Assembly (NCBI RefSeq): GCF_016613415.1
Contig: NZ_JACWCT010000058.1
Span: 5,626 to 69,625 of the forward strand
From: Methylobacterium ajmalii
GTDB taxonomy: Bacteria; Pseudomonadota; Alphaproteobacteria; Rhizobiales; Beijerinckiaceae
Direction: 5' to 3'
Length of the DNA: 64,000 bases
Positions 17,508-26,474 of the stretch are shown here, piece after piece (the stretch's first letter is position 1; the number at the start of each line of letters is the position of its first letter). The position numbers and the translations under genes were made by a program. The notes under the pieces were generated by a model, which did no database searches, was not told the DNA's origin, and saw nothing but the letters and a program-made list of their open reading frames with translations.

Positions 17508-18665
17508 TCAGGCGGCGCGCCCGGGCGCGAGCCCGCGCAGGCGCTCCAGCGCCCGGTCGAGGGTGTCGTCGCGCTTGGCAAAGCAGAACCGCACGATGGT
17601 GCGCACCGGACGGTGGGCGTAGAAGGCGCTGACGGGGATCGCCGCGACGCCGTGCTCCCGCACCAGCCGCTCGCAGAACGCCACGTCGTCGCTCTCGCCC
17701 AGCGGCGCGATGTCGAGGTTGAGGAAGTAGGTGCCGGCGGACGGCAGCACCCGGAAGCCGAGGCCCGCGAGCCCGTCGGCGAAGCGGTCGCGGGCCCGGG
17801 CGAAGTCGGCCCGCATGCCCTCGTAGTAGGAATCCTCCTTGCCGAGCCCGTAGGCGACCGCGGCCTGGAGGTTCGGCGGCGTCGTGAAGGTGAGGAACTG
17901 GTGCGCCTTGGCCAGCCCCCGCATCAGCCCGGGGGCCGCCATCACGAAGCCGACCTTCCAGCCGGTCAGCGAGAAGATCTTGCCCGCCGAGCCGATCTTC
18001 ACCGTGCGCTCGCGCATGCCCGGGAAGGCCATCAGCGGCCGGTGGCGGCGCCCGTCGAACACGACGTGCTCCCAGACCTCGTCGCAGAGCGCCACGGCGT
18101 CGAACCGCTCGCAGAAGCCGGCGAGCAGGGCCAGGTCCTCGTCGGGGAAGACCGTGGCCGAGGGGTTGAGGGGATTGTTGAGCAGCACGACCTTCGTGCG
18201 CGGCGAGAAGGCGGCGGCCAGCGCCTCCTCCGTCAGCCGGAAGTGCGGCGGCGTCAGGGTGACGAAGCGCGGCACGCCGCCGGCCCGGCGCACCAGCGGC
18301 AGGTAGGCGTCGTACATCGGCTCGAACAGCACGACCTCGTCGCCGGGCTCGATCAGGGCCATCAGGGCGCCGGCGAGCGCCTCGGTGGCGCCCGAGGTCA
18401 CCATGATTTCCGTGTCCGGGTCGAGGTCGAGCCCCTGCCAGCGGGCGTAGTGCCGGGCGATCGCTCCGCGCAGCTCGGGCAGCCCCATCATCGGCGGGTA
18501 CTGGTTCCAGCCCTCCATCACCGCCTCGGCGGCCTTGGCGCGCACGTCCGCCGGGCCCGGATCGTCCGGGAAGCCCTGGCCGAGATTCACGGCGCCGGTC
18601 TCGCGGGCGAGCGCCGACATCACCTCGAACACGGTGGTCGGCAGGTCGGCGAAGATGGGATTCAT
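17508..18665 (-). CDS. PLP-dependent aminotransferase, class I/II
   Basis: A 385-residue fold-type I aminotransferase. NLGQGFPDDPGP at the N-terminus, VTSGATEALAGALMAL, LLNNPLNPSATVF, CDEVWEHVVFDG and the PLP-lysine segment KIGSAGKIFSLTGWKVGF are all present. The closing arginine region is RTIVRFCFAK. The LGQGFPD start and the GKIFS lysine motif resemble the methionine/kynurenine/aromatic aminotransferase group (YbdL-like). The exact substrate cannot be read from sequence. Cytoplasmic. The start is the conserved MNPIFADLPTTVFEVMS. It lies 108 bp downstream of the AsmA-like gene on the same strand. Confidence 0.85.
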   Translation of the reverse strand: MNPIFADLPTTVFEVMSALARETGAVNLGQGFPDDPGPADVRAKAAEAVMEGWNQYPPMMGLPELRGAIARHYARWQGLDLDPDTEIMVTSGATEALAGALMALIEPGDEVVLFEPMYDAYLPLVRRAGGVPRFVTLTPPHFRLTEEALAAAFSPRTKVVLLNNPLNPSATVFPDEDLALLAGFCERFDAVALCDEVWEHVVFDGRRHRPLMAFPGMRERTVKIGSAGKIFSLTGWKVGFVMAAPGLMRGLAKAHQFLTFTTPPNLQAAVAYGLGKEDSYYEGMRADFARARDRFADGLAGLGFRVLPSAGTYFLNLDIAPLGESDDVAFCERLVREHGVAAIPVSAFYAHRPVRTIVRFCFAKRDDTLDRALERLRGLAPGRAA

Positions 18666-18773
18666 GCGCGGGACGAAGGGGTTCGAGGGGAAAGGCGCCT
18701 CGCTACCACGCCGACGGGCCGGACGGAACCGAGGGCGATCGTCGCCCTCCCGGCCGACCGCTGCCGGTTCGCG

Positions 18774-21700
18774 TCAGGGACTGTCCGTCTCCGACGCGCC
18801 GCCGGCCTGACGGCGGGCGGCCTCGTCCTCCTCGGCCTTCCGGCGCGCGGCTTCCGCGGCGCGGGCGGCCTCCACGCGAGCGGCCTCGGCCGCCTTGGCG
18901 GCTTCCGCGGCACGGGCGGCCTCCGCTGCTCTCGCTGCTTCGGCTGCCCTTGCCGCCTCCAGCCTCGCCGCCTCCGCTGCTCGCGCGGCCTCCGCAGCCC
19001 TGGCGGCTTCCGCCCGTGCCGCCTCCTCCGCCCGCTGCCGGGCCTGGCGTGCGTCCTCGAGGGCCCGGGCGCGGTCCATCTCCAGGCGGCCGCGGCGCCG
19101 GGCGATCTCGTTGCGGTCGGATTCCACCGTCTCGATCTTGTCGAGTTCGCGCTGCAGCACCACCGCCGCCAGCACGTTGGAGAGCGGCACGAGGTCGAGG
19201 TCGCGCTGCGGCTTCGCCACGGGGCCGGCGAGCGCCAGGCCCAGCGTCGGGGCCGGCGCGGTCCAGGCGCGGGGCGTCGCCGTGGCGGTGAGCGTGCCGC
19301 GGGCGTCGAGGCGCCAGGCCTTGGCGTCGACCTGCACCAGGCCGGTCCAGGTCGTCGGGCCGAGGTCGAGGGTGAGCCCGCCGGTGCGCAAAACCCCGCC
19401 GACCACCGAGGCCGGGACCGAGACCGGCCCGGCCGCCACCAGGGAGCCGCGGTCGAGTTCCTCCGCCACCACCTGGGCGACGCGGCCGGCGCGCAGGGGG
19501 TCCTCCTCGGACAGGAGCCGGGTCAGGGCCCGTGGGATGCCCGCGGGATCGAGGTCGCGCACGCTCAGGCCCGCGAGCTCCAGCGCCCCGCTGCCGGCGA
19601 GATTGCCCACCAGCGCGGCGGGGCTGTCGCCCGCGGCCCCCAGGCGCAGGCGCAGCGACACCTGGCCCTTCACGGCGTCGCCGCCGGTCAGCGCCGTCAG
19701 GGAGGCCGCCGTCAGGCCGCCCTCGGCGGCGAGCGTCGCCTGCCCGCCCTGGCGCGCCAGGGTGGCGCCGCCGGTGAGCCGCCCGCCCGCCAGCCCGCCG
19801 GTGAAGTCGCGGATGGAAAGACCCTCGGACCCGAACCCGAGGTCGAACCGCGCCCAGTCCGCCGCGAGGCCGCGGCCGAGATCGAGGCGGCGCACCGTCA
19901 GGGCGACGTGGCCGGTCGCGGGCGGGACCGGGGCCGGGCCGAACCGCACCGCGGACCACGCCTCCGGCCCGGATGGGGCCGTCCCCCCGTTCAGCACCAT
20001 CGCGTCGGCGAGCCAGGGCAGGGAGACCCGTTCGAGGGCGACCGTGCCGGTGACGTCGCCCCCGGCATTCCGCGTCAGGGTCGCGTCGACCGCCGATCCC
20101 GCCACCGTGCCGGTCACCGCGAGGCGCGGCGTCTCGCCGCTGCGCGACAGGCCGAGGGTCAGCGTCGCCGGCACCGGGTCCGGCGGGGGCGCGGCGCGGC
20201 CGAGAAGGCCGGCGAGCGGACGCAGGTCGGTGGCCGCCACGGTCAGGGCGCCGTCCTGCAGGGGACCGCCGGCCGCCGGCATCACCAGGGCCCGGGCGGT
20301 CCCGACCTTGGCCCCGGCGAACTCGCCGTCCAGGGTCAGGCGCAGCGGTCCCTCCGCGCCGTCGCGGCGCCCTGCCATGTGGAGGACCGCCGGCATCGCC
20401 AGGGCCGGGTCGGCCGGCCGGCCGAGCCAGCGGCCGGAGGGGACGCCGTCGAGGCGGATGTCGAGGTCGTCGAGCCGCCCGGCGCGGGCGGCCAGCGACA
20501 GGGCGAGGCGCCCGCCGGCCGCGGTGCCGCGGGCATGGCCGCGCAGCCGGTCCGGGTCGGTGCCGGAGTCCCGCTCCAGCGTCAGGTCGAGGGCGACCGG
20601 GCCGTCGCGCAGGAAGCCCGGCACCAGGCGTGCCTCGTCCACGAAGGCGTGCGACACGAGGTCGATGAGCGGGGCCGCCGCCGGCGCGCTCACCTGCCCG
20701 GCGATGCGTCCGGCGCCGTCGGCCCCGATCCGGCCCGACAGGCTGGCCCGGGCCCCGGCGAGGTCGCGCACCTCCAGGCTGTCGAGGCGGATCGCGGCGC
20801 CCTCCGATTGCAGGCTGGCGGCGATCTCGCCGGTGCGGGGCCCGGTCGGGCCGTAGCGCAGGTCGCGCGCGAGCAGGGTCAGCCCGACATCGTGGTCGTG
20901 CAGGGCGGCCACCGCGCCGCGCATCGGCGGCAATTCGGCGACGTCGAGGCCGTCGGCGATGATCTGGGCGTCGAAGCGCGGGCGCGGCTGGTCCGGCCCG
21001 GCCGGGCTGTAGCGGGCCGATCCGGTGAGCCTCGCGCTCCCCAGCGCCACCCGGGCGTTGCGCAGCGACAGGACGGGGAGGGCCGCCGCCACGTCGGCCT
21101 CGGCCGAGAACGGCCGGCCGTCGAGGAGCCCGGCGAGGGGACCGCCGAGGCCGAGCCGGTCGAGGAGGCGGGCGAGGCGGTCGGAGGCCGGAGCGTCGAG
21201 AGCGACGTGGCCCGAGAGGCCGCCGCTCGGCGTCACGTCGCCGGAGAGCGCCAGCCCCAGGCCGCCCGCCGCCTTGCCGGCGAGCCGCCGCAATGCCACG
21301 GCGCCGGAGGGCCGCAGCACCGCGCTCAACGCGGCGCCGGTCCATTCCTCGCGGGCGAGGGTCAGGCTGTCGACCGCGACGTCGAGGGAGAGGGTGCCCG
21401 GCAGGGCGCCGGGCGACAGGCCGCGGCCGAGGAGCGCCTGGCCGGTGGCGCTCATCAGGAAGCCGTCGAGGTCGAGGCGGCGCGCCTCGAGGCTCAGGGC
21501 GGCCCGGGCGCCCGCGAGGTCGAGGCTGCCCCGCCCGGTAAAGCGCAGCGGCGCCTCGCCGGGGACCTCGAGGCTCAAGGTCTCGAAGGTGGCGAGCCGG
21601 CCCTTCGCCTTGAACCCGCCCTGGACCGAGAACGGCAGGGCGGCGCCCGCGGCCTGGGCCGGCGGCCCCACCACCAGGCGGGCGCTGCCGGCGGCTGCCG

Positions 21701-22388
21701 GCACGCTGCCGCCCTCGGGGCCGGGGACGAGGCTCACCCGGGCGTCGAGGTCGAGCCGGGGCATCGTGTCGCCGCCGGCGCCGAGCTTGACCGGCACCGT
21801 CCCGTCCGGTCCCGGCTCGCCGGTGGTGAGGCGGAACGCTACCCCCTCGACGCGGCCCTCGGCCCGCCACGGGCCGGCGAGCCGCGGCGCGGAGAGACGG
21901 ACGGTCTCGGCGTAGACCTGGTCGGTGCGCCCGGTCGCCGCCACCCGGGTGGTGACGAGGAGCTGGGCCACCCGCAGGTCCTCGACCGCGAGGTCGCGGC
22001 CCTCTCCGGCGAGGGGCGGCAGGGGCAGGAGGGCGCCGGCCTCCGTCGTCGGCAGGGTGACCTCGCCGCGGCCGATCCGGGTCTCGGTGAAGCGGATCTC
22101 GCCGGAGAGGAGCGGGGTGAGGGCGATCTCGGCCTTGACGAAGCGCGCGTCGAGGGAGGCCCGGTCGCGCCCGGCCGCGAGGCGCAGGTGGTCGACCCGC
22201 AGGCGCGGCGAGGGCAGCAGGCGGATCTCCAGGCGGCCGTCGCTGCGGGCCTCGAGCCCGAGCGAGCGGCTGAGCGCCGCGTCGAGGGAGCCGCGATAGG
22301 CCTCCCACGGGATGAAGGGCGGCGCGACGAGCGCCGCGGCGAGGATCAGGATGACGAGGCCCGCCAGGGCGGTCAGGATGTCGCGCAC
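18774..22388 (-). CDS. AsmA-like envelope protein with Ala/Glu-rich tail
   Basis: A 1204-residue AsmA-family protein. One N-terminal membrane segment (ALAGLVILILAAALVAPPFI) is followed by the AsmA start IPWEAYRGSLDAALSRSLGL. A very long periplasmic region of repeated beta-rich units then runs to about residue 1090, with AsmA C-terminal features near the end (GGVLRTGGLTLDLGPTTW). Family members bridge or organise the envelope and are thought to take part in lipid transport. The last ~110 residues are a charged coiled-coil built from imperfect AARAAEAAR units (DNA repeats about 18840-19040). A very long frame antisense to it is a GC-bias artefact. Confidence 0.85.
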   Translation of the reverse strand: MRDILTALAGLVILILAAALVAPPFIPWEAYRGSLDAALSRSLGLEARSDGRLEIRLLPSPRLRVDHLRLAAGRDRASLDARFVKAEIALTPLLSGEIRFTETRIGRGEVTLPTTEAGALLPLPPLAGEGRDLAVEDLRVAQLLVTTRVAATGRTDQVYAETVRLSAPRLAGPWRAEGRVEGVAFRLTTGEPGPDGTVPVKLGAGGDTMPRLDLDARVSLVPGPEGGSVPAAAGSARLVVGPPAQAAGAALPFSVQGGFKAKGRLATFETLSLEVPGEAPLRFTGRGSLDLAGARAALSLEARRLDLDGFLMSATGQALLGRGLSPGALPGTLSLDVAVDSLTLAREEWTGAALSAVLRPSGAVALRRLAGKAAGGLGLALSGDVTPSGGLSGHVALDAPASDRLARLLDRLGLGGPLAGLLDGRPFSAEADVAAALPVLSLRNARVALGSARLTGSARYSPAGPDQPRPRFDAQIIADGLDVAELPPMRGAVAALHDHDVGLTLLARDLRYGPTGPRTGEIAASLQSEGAAIRLDSLEVRDLAGARASLSGRIGADGAGRIAGQVSAPAAAPLIDLVSHAFVDEARLVPGFLRDGPVALDLTLERDSGTDPDRLRGHARGTAAGGRLALSLAARAGRLDDLDIRLDGVPSGRWLGRPADPALAMPAVLHMAGRRDGAEGPLRLTLDGEFAGAKVGTARALVMPAAGGPLQDGALTVAATDLRPLAGLLGRAAPPPDPVPATLTLGLSRSGETPRLAVTGTVAGSAVDATLTRNAGGDVTGTVALERVSLPWLADAMVLNGGTAPSGPEAWSAVRFGPAPVPPATGHVALTVRRLDLGRGLAADWARFDLGFGSEGLSIRDFTGGLAGGRLTGGATLARQGGQATLAAEGGLTAASLTALTGGDAVKGQVSLRLRLGAAGDSPAALVGNLAGSGALELAGLSVRDLDPAGIPRALTRLLSEEDPLRAGRVAQVVAEELDRGSLVAAGPVSVPASVVGGVLRTGGLTLDLGPTTWTGLVQVDAKAWRLDARGTLTATATPRAWTAPAPTLGLALAGPVAKPQRDLDLVPLSNVLAAVVLQRELDKIETVESDRNEIARRRGRLEMDRARALEDARQARQRAEEAARAEAARAAEAARAAEAARLEAARAAEAARAAEAARAAEAAKAAEAARVEAARAAEAARRKAEEDEAARRQAGGASETDSP

Positions 22389-22620
22389 CGTGCTGTCCGT
22401 GCCGCCCCGCGAGGAGAGCGCCGCCCCATGTTCGTCCGACGGCCCGACGGGCCGTACCCCGATGACCGGGCTAGCATATCGGCATCGGAAACGAGGGCGA
22501 AATCCGGCGCGATCACGCAGCGAGAGCCCGCCCCCGATGCGCCTCTGCCACGCTCCGGACCCGCCTGACAGGGCGGGGCGACGCTGCTAGAGCGGCAGCG
22601 TGACCCGATCGACGGACCCG

Positions 22621-24369
22621 ATGCGCTACTATCTCGGCCTCGCCACCACCTTCCACGACCCGGCCCTCGCCCTGGTCGGGCCGGACGGCACGGTGCTCTT
22701 CGCCGAGGCGACGGAGCGCTACCTGCAGTACAAGCGCGCCCCGAACTGCGAGCCGGATTCGGCGCCCCGCATGGCGGGCCTGCTCAAGGCCCACCTGCCG
22801 CCGGGTGCCGAGCTGGTGATCGCCACCACCTGGGGGCCGGAGTTCAGCCGCTACCTCGCCGACCAGGCCGGGACCGGCGCCTTCGGGCTCGACGCGCTGA
22901 AAGCCCATTCGCCGGCCCTCAACCGCTCGCTGGTGCCCGAGCGGGCCGAGCGCACCTTCATCGCCGAGCTGGCGCTGGCGCAGGGGCGGGCGGGCTACGG
23001 CACGCTGCTCGGCCTCGACCGGGCCCATGGCGGCCGCTCGACCATCGCGGGACTCAGGCGCTACCCCCACCACCTGACGCACGCCGCCTACGGCCTGTGG
23101 GGCTCGCCGTTCCGGGACGCGACCTGCCTCGTCGTCGACGGCATGGGCGAGACCGGCGCCTCGGCGATCTACCGGATGGAGGGGGGGCGCCTCGTCGAGG
23201 TCAAGCGCCATCGCGGCCGCGAATCGGTCGGCTTCTTCTTCGGCCTCGTCACCGACCTCGCCGGCTTCGACCAGGCCAAGGGCGAGGAATGGAAGATCAT
23301 GGGGCTCGCCCCCTACGGCCGGCCCGACCCGGAGCTGATGGCGCTCCTGCGCCGGCTGTACCGGATCGAGAACGGCCGCCTGCGCTTCTCGGACGCCGCC
23401 ACCGTCCAGGCGGTGGCCGACGAGATCCGCGCCCGCCGCCCGGCGGAGGCCGACGAGGACGGCTGGGCCGACCTCTCAGCCTGCGGCCAGGCGATCTTTT
23501 CCGAGATGATGGACGTGCTCGTCGCCGAGGCCTGGCGGCTCAGCCCCCACGAGAACCTCGTCGTCACCGGCGGCTGCGCGCTCAACTCGTCCTATAACGG
23601 CCGGCTGCTCGGGCGCAGCGAGTTCCGGCGCCTCCACGTCCCGTCGGCGCCGGCCGACGACGGCAACGCGCTCGGCGCGGCCTGGCTGGCGTATCGGGAG
23701 GACCACCCGGACTGGACCGGGCCGGGCGTGCTCGCCACGCCCTATCTCGGCTCGCGGGTCTCGACCGAGCCCCTGGAGCGGATGGTCGGGTGGGAGCCGC
23801 GGCTGCGCCATCTCGGCCATGACGGCGTGACGCAGGCCGCCGCCGACATCCTGGCGGCGGGCGGGCTCGTCGGCTGGGTGCAGGGCCGGGCGGAGTTCGG
23901 GCCGCGCGCCCTCGGCAACCGTTCGATCCTGGCCGATCCGCGGCCTTCCGACGCCAAGGCGATCCTCAACGGCAAGGTGAAGTACCGCGAGGCGTTCCGG
24001 CCCTTCGCGCCCTCGATCCTGGCCGAGGCCGGGCCCGACTGGTTCGAGGATTACCAGGACAGCCCCTACATGGAGCGCACCCTGGTCTGGCGGCCGGAGA
24101 TGCGGGACAGGGTGCCGGCGGTGGTGCACGAGGACGGCACCGGCCGCCTCCAGAGCGTGACCGAGGCGCGCAACCCGGCCTACGCCGCCCTGATCCGCGC
24201 CTTCGCGGAGCGGACCGGCGTGCCGATCCTGCTCAACACCAGCTTCAACGTGATGGGCAAGCCGATCCTCCACACCGCCGAGGACGCGATCCTGATGTTC
24301 TCCACCACCGGTCTCGACGCCGTGGTGATCGAGGACTGGATCCTGGTGAAGGACGGGGTGAAGACATGA
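22621..24369 (+). CDS. Carbamoyltransferase, NodU/CmcH family
   Basis: A 582-residue O-carbamoyltransferase. The N-terminal Kae1-like domain starts YYLGLATTFHDPALALVG and holds the metal-site region YPHHLTHAAYGLW and VVDGMGETGAS. The C-terminal domain shows GRAEFGPRALGNRSILADPR and LNTSFNVMGKPI. Such enzymes transfer a carbamoyl group from carbamoyl phosphate to a hydroxyl of a sugar, antibiotic or Nod factor. No glycosyltransferase or biosynthetic partner is next to it, so the acceptor is unknown. ATG 22621 begins the conserved core; an in-frame GTG at 22600 is an alternative. A hairpin terminator follows two bases after the stop codon. Confidence 0.85.
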   Translation: MRYYLGLATTFHDPALALVGPDGTVLFAEATERYLQYKRAPNCEPDSAPRMAGLLKAHLPPGAELVIATTWGPEFSRYLADQAGTGAFGLDALKAHSPALNRSLVPERAERTFIAELALAQGRAGYGTLLGLDRAHGGRSTIAGLRRYPHHLTHAAYGLWGSPFRDATCLVVDGMGETGASAIYRMEGGRLVEVKRHRGRESVGFFFGLVTDLAGFDQAKGEEWKIMGLAPYGRPDPELMALLRRLYRIENGRLRFSDAATVQAVADEIRARRPAEADEDGWADLSACGQAIFSEMMDVLVAEAWRLSPHENLVVTGGCALNSSYNGRLLGRSEFRRLHVPSAPADDGNALGAAWLAYREDHPDWTGPGVLATPYLGSRVSTEPLERMVGWEPRLRHLGHDGVTQAAADILAAGGLVGWVQGRAEFGPRALGNRSILADPRPSDAKAILNGKVKYREAFRPFAPSILAEAGPDWFEDYQDSPYMERTLVWRPEMRDRVPAVVHEDGTGRLQSVTEARNPAYAALIRAFAERTGVPILLNTSFNVMGKPILHTAEDAILMFSTTGLDAVVIEDWILVKDGVKT

Positions 24370-24370
24370 A

Positions 24371-24403
24371 AAGGGCCGGCCCCGTGCCCGGGTGCCGGCC
24401 CTT
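24371..24403 (+). terminator. Intrinsic-type terminator after the carbamoyltransferase gene
   Basis: AAGGGCCGGC (24371-24380) pairs perfectly with GCCGGCCCTT (24394-24403) around a 13-base loop, followed by a weak T-rich stretch (GAATCTTT). It sits two bases after the stop and could also serve the minus-strand gene ending at 24428. Confidence 0.7.
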
Positions 24404-24427
24404 GAATCTTTAGAGGGGCTGCGAGGC

Positions 24428-24790
24428 CTACTCGCAGACCTCGACGCGCTTGTAGGTGAAGGACTCGTCGTCGAGCCACACCTTGCGGCGCTCGAAGTGG
24501 CAGATCGGGCCGCGGCGCGGGCGCACGATCACGGTCTCGGGCTCCTCGACGTAGACCCGGCGCGGCGGCGGCACGACGTAGGCCGGAGGCGGCGGGGGGG
24601 CGGCCTGGGCACCGTTCATGATCGCGCCGGCGGCGACGCCGCCGAGGATGCCGGCCGCCGCGCCGCCGATGATCGCCGCGCCGACATTGTCGCGGGCCTG
24701 GGCCTGGGGGGCGGCGGTGACGAAGAGGGCGGCGACGAGCGCCGCGCCCGCGCCGAGGCGCGGAAGGCCGTGAGAGGTCAGAGCGCGCAC
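24428..24790 (-). CDS. Small secreted protein with glycine-zipper and Pro-rich linker
   Basis: A 120-residue protein of unknown function. The signal peptide covers about residues 1-32 (hydrophobic core AGAALVAALFVTAAPQAQA). A Gly-zipper segment (VGAAIIGGAAAGILGGVAAG), a Pro stretch and a basic C-terminal domain with two Cys (ICHFERRKVWLDD...VEVCE) follow. Such small cysteine-pair envelope proteins are common in Methylobacterium; the role is not known. It is convergent with the carbamoyltransferase. Confidence 0.7.
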   Translation of the reverse strand: MRALTSHGLPRLGAGAALVAALFVTAAPQAQARDNVGAAIIGGAAAGILGGVAAGAIMNGAQAAPPPPPAYVVPPPRRVYVEEPETVIVRPRRGPICHFERRKVWLDDESFTYKRVEVCE

Positions 24791-25025
24791 GCTGAGGGTC
24801 TCCGAAGGGTGTGGGCGCGAGGATGCGAGTGAGTGCTTAACGAAGTGCCAAGCTTGCCGTCCGATCGAGCGCCGGACGGGGCGGCCCGGGGCCGACGTAA
24901 GCCTCGCGCCGTCGGGTCGAAGAGGTGACGGCGGTTTGCGGCGATTTCCGGGTAGGCCGGACCTTCCGGGCCGGGTGTGTATTTCAGGCCACGGTGACGG
25001 TCGCCGCCGGTCCTCGCGCAGACGA

Positions 25026-25054
25026 AGAGGACCGCCCCCGGGGGGCGGTCCTCT
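25026..25054 (-). terminator. Strong GC hairpin downstream of the small membrane-protein gene
   Basis: AGAGGACCGCCCCC pairs with GGGGGCGGTCCTCT with almost no loop. It lies 17 bp after the stop of the 36-residue gene on the minus strand. No long U-tract follows, so it may act as a hairpin stabiliser as much as a terminator. Confidence 0.65.
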
Positions 25055-25071
25055 GTTGTCTTGCTCGGTCC

Positions 25072-25182
25072 TTACATGTTCATCAGGGCGCTGGCGGTGC
25101 CGAAGGCCGTCATGGCGAGGCCGCCGGCCAGGACGCCGATCATGCCGTAGGACACGGCGCGCAGAAGCTTCATCTCGCTCAT
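25072..25182 (-). CDS. 36-residue single-span membrane protein
   Basis: ATG at 25182 with GGAGAT seven bases upstream. The product is MSEMKLLRAVSYGMIGVLAG plus a further 16 residues, with one membrane helix (about residues 11-32) rich in Gly and Ala. No family is recognised. It lies 13 bp downstream of the 88-residue secreted protein gene and is probably cotranscribed with it. A strong hairpin follows. Coding status is supported by the ribosome binding site and hydrophobic profile only. Confidence 0.55.
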   Translation of the reverse strand: MSEMKLLRAVSYGMIGVLAGGLAMTAFGTASALMNM

Positions 25183-25195
25183 CGATGGATCTCCG

Positions 25196-25462
25196 TTAGC
25201 AGCGGTAGCCGCCCGTGGTCTGGCCGTACTGCTTGACCGGGAAGTTCTGCTGGTTGGCATTGCCCTCCGAGGCCGAGCTCATCGGGCAGGCGCCGTAGAA
25301 CGGCACGCTGGTGTTGGCCCGGCCGCCGATCGAGCCGGTGGTCTCGACGTCGCGCGGGGCGAAGGGGTTGGCCGGGGAGTTCGCACTGGATGCCATGGCG
25401 GACGAGATCGGGGCGACGCCAAGGACAAAAGCGGTGACGACGGCGGCGATGCGGGTCTTCAT
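25196..25462 (-). CDS. Small secreted protein of unknown function
   Basis: An 88-residue product with a clean signal peptide (KTRIAAVVTAFVLGVAPISS, cleavage after AMA). The mature part is polar and short, with NPFAPRDVETTGSIGGR and two Cys residues (GACPM near the middle and the final Cys). The start at ATG 25462 is chosen by the signal peptide; an in-frame ATG at 25483 (MKEHGYQ) would add seven residues. AAGGAG is 12 bases upstream, which is long. It forms a likely two-gene unit with the 36-residue membrane protein. Confidence 0.6.
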   Translation of the reverse strand: MKTRIAAVVTAFVLGVAPISSAMASSANSPANPFAPRDVETTGSIGGRANTSVPFYGACPMSSASEGNANQQNFPVKQYGQTTGGYRC

Positions 25463-25680
25463 CTGGTATCCATGCTCCTTCATACGCTGCAGGCCGAGAT
25501 ATGTGGCCTGCTCTCTTGCGATAATCGGAATATAGGTGGCCGTGCTGCGGTGCGATGTGTTCCGGCGCACGCGGCATGAGGGATCACGGATCTGGGGCAG
25601 GTCGCCCGACGGCGCGGTCGACCGGTTCATGCGGCGCGCGAGGATCGCGTCGCGGGTGCGGCGGGGAGGGCCAAGTGTCT

Positions 25681-25747
25681 CTCACAAAACTCCCGATCAC
25701 CGCCTCGGCTTGCTGTGGCAGCGACATCGCGGCGGGAGTTTTGTGAG
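25681..25747. repeat. Perfect 15-bp inverted repeat
   Basis: CTCACAAAACTCCCG (25681-25695) and CGGGAGTTTTGTGAG (25733-25747) are exact complements with a 37-base spacer. The right arm abuts the IS3 transposase remnant. It could be a remnant of element ends or a transcribed stem-loop. Confidence 0.65.
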
Positions 25748-25912
25748 GTGCACCAAGACGAAGCCTTGGCGGAGACCGTCGACGGTGCGTTGAAGGCAGC
25801 GGTCATCCACCGGCGCGGCCCGTGGCGGTCCGTCATGGCGGTCGCATGCGCCATCCCGGAGTGGATCGATCGCGACGACCATCGCCGCTTCGCCCGCGCC
25901 GATCGGCACTGA
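25748..25912 (+). pseudogene. 3' remnant of an IS3-family transposase (OrfB)
   Basis: The frame reads DEALAETVDGALKAAVIHRR then GPWRSVMAVACAIPEWID. This matches the C-terminal part of the IS3 OrfB integrase core (consensus DNALAETINGLYKAEVIHRRGPWRS), including the last catalytic Glu of the DDE triad. Everything upstream of it is missing and the end is degenerate (FARADRH then stop). It lies in a ~730-bp stretch (25463-26193) with no other gene I can support. Confidence 0.75.
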
Positions 25913-26193
25913 TCCTCGCGCCGAGACCGAAGCGCGCTAGAACGCTTCACGATCGCGGTGCAATCGCGAAGCTGTCCAAGTCATTGTTTTATCGCATTTT
26001 CTTCGACGAACCGGCATCCACTTCGTCGGAAAATGCTCTATCGCGCCGACGTCGGCGACCAGTGGCCCTGCCGCCTCACCGAAGACAACCGGCCTCCGAC
26101 AAACCCGGAGCGGTTCACCCTGGCGAAGGAACGAAAGACGGAGGGGCAGCATTCCTTCCATCCAGCAGCCTAGCCGTCAGGGACGACCCCTCC

Positions 26194-26352
26194 ATGACCC
26201 TCCTGATCGTTCTCATCCTGCTCATTCTGCTTTTTGGCGGCGGCGGCAGCTTCTACGGCGGTGGGCGCTATCGCACGGGCGGCCTCGGAATCGGCGGCAT
26301 CCTGCTCATCATCCTGGTCGTGCTCCTGCTCACCGGCCGGATCACGATCTGA
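26194..26352 (+). CDS. DUF3309 family small hydrophobic protein
   Basis: 52 residues: a hydrophobic N-terminal helix (MTLLIVLILLILLFGGGGSF), a Gly/Tyr/Arg middle and a second hydrophobic helix (GGILLIILVVLLLTGRI). This layout is that of DUF3309 proteins, very common in Hyphomicrobiales, membrane-bound and of unknown function. The start is the only ATG that leaves a standard-length product. Confidence 0.75.
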   Translation: MTLLIVLILLILLFGGGGSFYGGGRYRTGGLGIGGILLIILVVLLLTGRITI

Positions 26353-26474
26353 CGCTTTGGGGGACCGCCCGCCGCTGCCTGACGAATCCACGGCAGGAGA
26401 CGAGTGTCCTGCCGCTTTCGCCTCCGCCCGAGCGACAGGACGGTGCGGCGCGGGCGTCTGCGGCAGAGAGACGA

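Noticed and set aside
16686..22568. A 1960-codon open frame on the plus strand
   Set aside because: It runs antisense to yejE, DUF4112, aminotransferase and AsmA-like genes, which all have clear family motifs. Its product is low-complexity Arg/Gly/Glu/His/Ala, typical of GC-rich antisense frames.
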